DNA from: Stomoxys calcitrans
Taxonomy: Eukaryota > Arthropoda > Insecta > Diptera > Muscidae
DNA: 64,000 nt
Assembly (NCBI RefSeq): GCF_963082655.1
Contig: NC_081554.1
Location: forward strand, 41,128,354 to 41,192,353
Direction: 5' to 3'
Within the stretch, counting starts at the first letter, position 1, and every line of letters begins with the position of its first letter. Position numbers and translations under genes: made by a program. The notes under the pieces are model-generated. The model had not been told where the DNA came from. It searched no databases and worked only from the letters and a program-made list of their open reading frames with translations. This document shows, in pieces, positions 58,806 to 64,000 of this stretch.

Positions 58806-59043
58806 GTTTTTATACCATACACCATACTGTGGAGAGGGTATTATAACTTAGTGCATTTGCTTCTAACACCCAGAAGAGATATAGACTCATTGATAAGAAT
58901 ACCGATCGACTCAATCACTTTCTGATTCGATTTAGCCATGTCTGTCTGTCTGTCTATACTTGTTAATTTGTGTACAAGCTACAGGTCGCAGTTTTCATCC
59001 GATCGTATTAAAATTTGGCCTAGGGACGAAGCCTATTAAAATT
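58806..59043 (+). mobile_element. B-family element, left part (outer level of nest)
   Basis: TTTTATACCATACACCATAC to CCTATTAAAATTGGAAA. The B sequence resumes at 61229 with TCGGTTCAGATTTGG. Confidence 0.7.
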
Positions 59044-61228
59044 GGAAACAAGTAAAAGCGTGCTAAGTTCGGCCGGCCCGAATCTTATATACCCTCCACC
59101 ATAGATCGCATTTGTCGAGTTCTTTTCCCGATATCTCTTTTTAGGAAAGAAAAGAATTGCTATAATATTGGAGCTATATCAAGTTATGGTCAGATTCGAA
59201 TTTAATATTGGAGACTATAGTAAAAAAGTCTTTTTGTAAAATTGCAGCCAATTCGAGTAAGAATTGCACCCTTTAGCGGCTCACGAAGTAAAATAGAGAG
59301 ATCGGTTTATATGGGAGCTGTATCAGGCTATAGACCGATTTGGACCATATTTGACGCGTATGTTGATGGACATGGGAAAAGCCGTTGTACAAAATTTCAG
59401 CCAAATCTGATAATATTGGATTGCCTAAAAAGTAATTGCGGATTTTTTAAAAGAAAGTAAATGCATTTTTAATAATACTTAGAATGAACTTTAATCAAAT
59501 ATATAATTGCCATTTTGTTCGATAACCTTTTGCCATCTTCCTGGCAAATTTAGTATTCCACGCTCATAGAACTTCTGGCCTTTATCTGCAAAAAACTGAA
59601 CCAAGTGCGATTTTATAGCCTCATCATTGCCGAAAGTTTTACCATTTAAGGAGTTCTGCAAAGACCGAGATAAATGGTAGTCTGATGGTGCAAGGTCAGG
59701 GCTATATAATGGATGCATCAAAAGTTCCCAGCCAAGCTCACTCAGTTTTTGGCGAGTGACCAAAGATGTGTTCTGGTCGCTTCTCCTTGATGGCTGTATT
59801 CAATTTGTCCAATTGTTGACAGTAAACATCTGAATTAATCGTTTGGTTCCTTGGAAGCAGCTCAAAATATACCACACCCTTCCAATCCCACCAAACAGAC
59901 AGCATAACCTTCTTTTGGTGGATATCAGCCTTTGAAGTGGTTTGAGCTGGTTCACCATGCTTGGACCATGATCGTTTTCGACTAACATTGTTGTAAACAA
60001 TCCATTTTTCATCTCCAGTTATGATTCGTTTTAAAAACGGATCGAATTCATTGCGTTTAAGGTGCATATCACAAGCGTTGATTCGGTTTGTTAAATGAAT
60101 TTCTTTCAATACATGTGGTACCCATATTAAAATTGACGCCAAACAAACAAATGTAAACAAAATTTCGCGCACTCTTTTTTCTAGAGCAAGCTTAAAGTAA
60201 CAGCTGATAACTGACAGAAGAAAGAATGCGATTACAGAGTCACAAGCCGTATTACCGACAATTACTTTTTGGTCAACCCAATAATTACGCCTTCTGGAAG
60301 CTCAAGAAGTCAAGATCCCAGATCGGTTTATATGGCAGCTACATTAAGTTATGGATCGATTTGAACCATTTTGGGCACAGTAATTAGAAGTCATAACAAA
60401 ACATGTCATGTAAATTTCAGCCAAATCGGATATGAATTGCGCCCTCTAGTGACTCAAGAAGACAAAATTCAAGATCGGTTTATATGGCAGCTATATCAGG
60501 TTATGAACTGATTTAAACTATACTCAGCACAGAACCATTTCGGGCACATTTATTAGAAGTCATAACAAAACACGTCATGCAAATTTCAGCCAAATCGGAT
60601 ATGAATTGCGGCCTCTAGTGGCTCAAAAAGTCAAGATTCAAGATCGGTTTATATGATAGCTATATCAGGTTATGGACCGATTTAAACCATACTCAGCACA
60701 GTTATTGGAAGTCACAACGAAACACCTCATGCAAAATTTCAGCCAAATCGCATATGAATTGCGCCCTCTAGTGGCTCAAAAAGTCAAGATTCAAGATCGG
60801 TTTATATGACAGCTATATCAGGTTATGGACCGATTTAAACCATACTCAGCACAGTTATTGGAAGTCACAACGAAACACCTCATGCAAAATTTCAGCCAAA
60901 TCGGATATCAATTGCGCCCTCTAGTGGCTTAAAAAGTCAAAATCCAAGATCGGTTTATATGGCAGCTATATCAAAACATTGACCGATATAGCCCATTTAC
61001 AATCCCAACCGACCTACACTTATAAGAAGTACTTGTGCAAAACTTCAAGCGGCTAGCTTTATTCTTTCGACGGACGGACGGACAGAGGGACGGACATGCC
61101 TAGATCAACTAAAAATGCCATAACGATCAAGAATATATATACTGCATGGGGTCTTAGACGAATATTTTGAGAAGTTACAAACAGAATGATGAAATTAGTA
61201 TACCCCCTTCCTATGGTGGAGGGTATAA
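59044..61228 (-). mobile_element. A-family element inserted in B (middle level)
   Basis: On the + strand from CAAGTAAAAGCGTGCTAAG and TTCGGCCGGCCCGAA to TATGGTGGAGGGTATAAAAA, i.e. complete in reverse. Seven monomers, one of them split by a mariner. Both ends abut B sequence in its A-run. Confidence 0.8.
59416..60281 (-). mobile_element. mariner transposon, internally deleted (inner level)
   Basis: 866 bp from TTGGATTGCCTAAAAAGTAA to GGTCAACCCAA, flanked by TA at 59414-59415 and 60282-60283. The minus strand encodes part of a mariner transposase: ITGDEKW (first catalytic Asp) and SPDLAPSDYH (third). The N-terminal DNA-binding region is lost. A deletion/frameshift near 59750 joins KEKRPE to the sequence before TSLVTRQKLSELGW and removes the segment with the second catalytic Asp. 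It cannot be active. Confidence 0.88.
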
Positions 61229-61870
61229 AAATCGGTTCAGATTTGGATATAGCTCCCATATATATGTTCGTCCGATTTGCAATAATAATGCAATAAAATG
61301 TTCATTTGTTAACCGATTCTATCAAAATTTATCGGGAAGAATTTTCTCTTGACTTTCGATATTATTAGTGAATTTCATAGAATTCGGTTCAGATTTAGAT
61401 ATAGCTGTGATATACGTATATTGCCAGACGTCATATATGTATATCCTGTCATATATGCATATCCTCACCGACTACCACAATATCTAAGAAGTTTTCTAGA
61501 AATCGGGTCAGATTTAGATATAGCTCCCATATATATGTTCTTCAGTTTCCGGGTAATTGGCAATAATGTTGTCATTTGTCAACCGTAGTCATTACAGTTT
61601 GAACATATTTGCTCGAAATTTGATAGGGATTGTTTAATTACCCATCTGAAAACATCCGCCGAGTTTCATCATCCGCCGAGTTTCATCAAAATCCGTCCCT
61701 CCGCTATCGTGATTTCTACAGACGGACGGACGGACATGGCTAGTTCGACTCAGAATGGCGAGACGATCAAGAACATATATATACTTTGTGGGGTCCTAGA
61801 TCAATATTTCAAGGTGTTACAAACGGAATGACTAGATTAGTATACGCCCATCCTATGGTGGTGGATATAA
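61229..61870 (+). mobile_element. B-family element, right part, ending in a reversed A2 end
   Basis: Three B monomers, then GACGGACGGACGGACATGGC, AAGGTGTTACAAACGGAATG and CCTATGGTGGTGGATATAAT. This is the 5' end of an A2 element in reverse, not the B 3' hairpin. Confidence 0.6.
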
Positions 61871-62225
61871 TAAGCATATTATAGAGCTAATTGAAGATAT
61901 TAGTATATATAGTTGACACTAAATGGTACGGTTCAACTCTAAAAACACGACAGTGGACATGTGTACCGACCATGACAATATGATCGAATCTGATATTTCA
62001 AGCCCATATCGAAACGAAATGTGGACCGACCAGAGCAACATGGGTATCAATTAAAAAGTAATTGGAAGTTGGAAAGGAATCTTATATTAAACTTTTGCAG
62101 CCAAGTTTTCGGGCGGTCTTTCTATACCCAAAAACTAATTTGGACAATAAAGAGTACAAGTTCGACATGCAAAGGTGCATGTAACACTGTGAAACAGCGA
62201 TCTCCCCATATCCCCCATCCTAAAT
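61871..62225. other. spacer, nothing recognised
   Basis: A 95-codon frame at 62021-62308 runs into the SINE and has no family support. Confidence 0.3.
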
Positions 62226-62517
62226 TTCCCATGAACATTACATTTAGAAACTCGGGATACTTCTCTCATATCAATGAATGCAGTCCGACTAAAGTTGAAG
62301 CTCAATGATAAGGGGCCTCCTTTTTTATGCCGAGTCAGAACGGCGTGCCGCATAGCGACACCACTTGATAGGGAAGTTTTAACATGCCTTACAATGTAGC
62401 CAGCATTGGTAAGGGGATAACCACCGCTGAAAATTTTGTTGATATCCATGCCTGGATTTCAACCCAGGCGTTCGCCATCATAGGTGAACATGGGAACCTC
62501 TGTGCAACGGTGGCCTT
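62226..62517 (-). mobile_element. tRNA-derived SINE, nearly full length
   Basis: TTCCCATGAACATTACATTT to CTCTGTGCAACGGTGGCC; A and B boxes both mutated. Confidence 0.75.
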
Positions 62518-63548
62518 CCCATGTTTTGATATAACTGCCATATAAACCGATCTTGGATCTCAACTTCTTGAACCACTAGAGGGCGCAATTTTCATCCGAT
62601 TTGGATGAAATTTTGCATGAAGTGTTTTGTTATAGCTTCCAACAACTGTGCTAAGTATGGTTCAAATCGCTTCAAAACCTGGTTTAGCTACCATATAAAC
62701 CGATTAACTTTATGAGCCAGTAGAGGGCGCAATTCCCATTCGATTTGGCTGAAATTTTGCGTGAGGCCTTTTTGTTTGACTACCAACAAGTGTACTAAGT
62801 ATGGACCAAATCGGTCCATAACCTGATTTAGCTGCCATATAAACCGATCATAGATCTTGACTTCTTGAGACACTAGATGTCGTAATTCTCCTTCGATTTG
62901 GCTAAAATTTTGCATGAAGTGTTTTATTATGACTTCCAACAACTTTGCTAAGTGTGCTACGAATCGGACTATAATCGGACAATAACCTGATATAGCTGTC
63001 ATAAAAACCGATCTTGAATCTTAATTTTGAAATCCCTAGAGGGCGCAATTCTAAACTGATATAGCTGTCGTATAAACCGATCCTTTATATTGACTTCTTG
63101 AGCCGCAAGAGGGCTCAATTCTCATCGGATTTGGCTGAAATTTTGCATAAAGTGTTTTATTATGACTTTCAAAAAATGTGCTAAGTGTGGTCCGAACTGG
63201 ACCATAACCTGATATAGCTGTCATATAAACCGATCTTGGATCTTGATTTTTAAGCCCCTAGAGAGCGCAATTCTTATCCGATATTACTTCTTCAGTCCCT
63301 ATAGGGCACAATTCTCATATGATTGGGTTGAAAATTGCACAGTGTCTTTTACTATGGTCTTCAACATTCAATGTATTTATGGTCCAAATCGGACTCTAAC
63401 TTGATGTTGTTGTTGTAGCAGTGTTTTGTACACTATAACTTGATATAACTCCAATAGCATACCAATTCTTATCCATTATTCTTTGTTTGCCTAAAAACAG
63501 ATACCGGGCAAAGAACTCGACAAATGCGATCGATTGTGGAGGGTATAT
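62518..63548 (+). mobile_element. A-family monomers and 3' region
   Basis: Seven monomers without a 5' terminus, ending AAATGCGATCGATTGTGGAG and GGTATA, where a MITE is inserted. A short GTTGTTGTTGTAGCAGTGTT (J scrap) sits at 63405-63425. Confidence 0.65.
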
Positions 63549-63550
63549 TA

Positions 63551-63706
63551 TTGGGTTGCCCAAAAAGTAATTGCGGATTTTTCATATTGTCGGCGTTGAC
63601 AAATTTTTTCACAGCTTATGACTCTGTAATTGCATTCATTCATTCCAAGTTTTATTAAAAATGCATTTACTTTCTTTTAAAAAATCCGCAATTACTTTTT
63701 GGGCAA
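63551..63706. mobile_element. short mariner MITE inserted in an A-family 3' end
   Basis: 156 bp from TTGGGTTGCCCAAAAAGTAA to TTACTTTTTGGGCAA, with TA on both sides. The right end lacks the last CCCAA. The A element continues as GATTCAGTCCGGCAGAACTA. Confidence 0.8.
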
Positions 63707-63744
63707 TAGATTCAGTCCGGCAGAACTAAGCATTCTCCTTCTTT

Positions 63745-64000
63745 TAATACCCTCCACTATAGGATGGGGAGTATACTAATTTCATCATTCCGTTTGTAAC
63801 ACCTCGAAATATGCGTCTAAGACCCCATAAAGTGTATATATTCTTTATAGTCATGACATTTTAAGTCGATCTAGCCATATCCGTCCGGCTGTCCGTCCAT
63901 CATTCCGTCCGTCCGTCTGTCGAAAGCACATTTACATTCGACGGAGTACATCTAGGCTCTTGAAATTTTTCACAAATACTTCTTTTTAGTGTAGGTCGAT
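63745..64000 (+). mobile_element. A-family element, 5' end (runs off window)
   Basis: TTAATACCCTCCACTATAGG, GTAACACCTCGAAATATGCG and GTCCGTCCGTCTGTCG in normal order; continues beyond 64000. Confidence 0.7.

Overview
The window is eukaryotic: an interspersed-repeat-dense stretch of an insect genome. GT-AG introns, AATAAA sites, SLC7, SDR16C and RpL7-like genes with dipteran-like sequence, mariner and Tc-type transposons and very abundant tandem-repeat elements point to a calyptrate fly, most likely a muscid (Stomoxys, Haematobia or Musca type). The species call is inference. By eye, about three quarters of the window is mobile or repetitive DNA.

Host genes. (1) 852-2576, +: 3' three exons of a short-chain dehydrogenase/reductase of the SDR16C (retinol/17-beta-hydroxysteroid dehydrogenase-like) type; its 5' exon(s) lie outside. 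(2) 2890-3252, -: an unrecognised 120-residue ORF, convergent with the SDR. (3) 13275-17085, -: an RpL7-like (uL30 family, nucleolar) gene whose tiny first exon and isolated last exon I assembled from splice phases, 255 aa. (4) 24351-45963, +: a complete seven-exon SLC7/LAT amino-acid transporter light chain, minidiscs-like, 507 aa; all six intron phases agree and its 20 kb of introns is mostly repeats. (5) A degraded fragment resembling DUF4806-type proteins at 9565-9934, -. No convincing host gene is seen after 45963, only a possible promoter near 57864.

Mobile DNA. The dominant class is a set of related non-autonomous families (called A, B, G, H here; C and D are tandem families of less certain class). 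A, B and H have a TATACCC subterminal inverted repeat, an internal tandem array of about 150-bp monomers carrying phrases such as ATATAGCTCCCATAT, and a GC-rich 3' hairpin such as TTCGGCCGGGCCGAA; G shares the array and a decayed 3' end. This is the architecture of Helentron-associated (HINE/DINE-type) elements. One copy in mnd intron 6 carries a 519-bp piece of the 5' end of a kinesin-6 (pavarotti/KIF23) gene in antisense, apparently a gene capture. Others: a tRNA-derived SINE of about 290 bp (11 copies or fragments), a mariner family in four states (866-bp deletion derivative, 236-bp MITE, short MITE, 3' fragment), a Tc-type transposon rearranged into a foldback with 197-bp arms, and several decayed non-LTR retrotransposons.

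Layout. 0-0.83 kb G-family 3' end in the SDR intron; 0.85-3.3 kb genes; 3.3-13.2 kb SINEs, RT remnants, B, H and MITE; 13.3-17.1 kb RpL7-like; 17.1-24 kb repeats, AT-rich DNA and C arrays; 24.1-46 kb mnd with repeat-filled introns, including a 1.65-kb 29-bp palindromic minisatellite just after exon 3; 46-64 kb intergenic, almost wholly repeats, with a three-level nested insertion at 58.8-61.9 kb. The host genes show no obvious functional linkage. Family relationships were read by eye without alignment software, so repeat boundaries are approximate unless a junction is stated.
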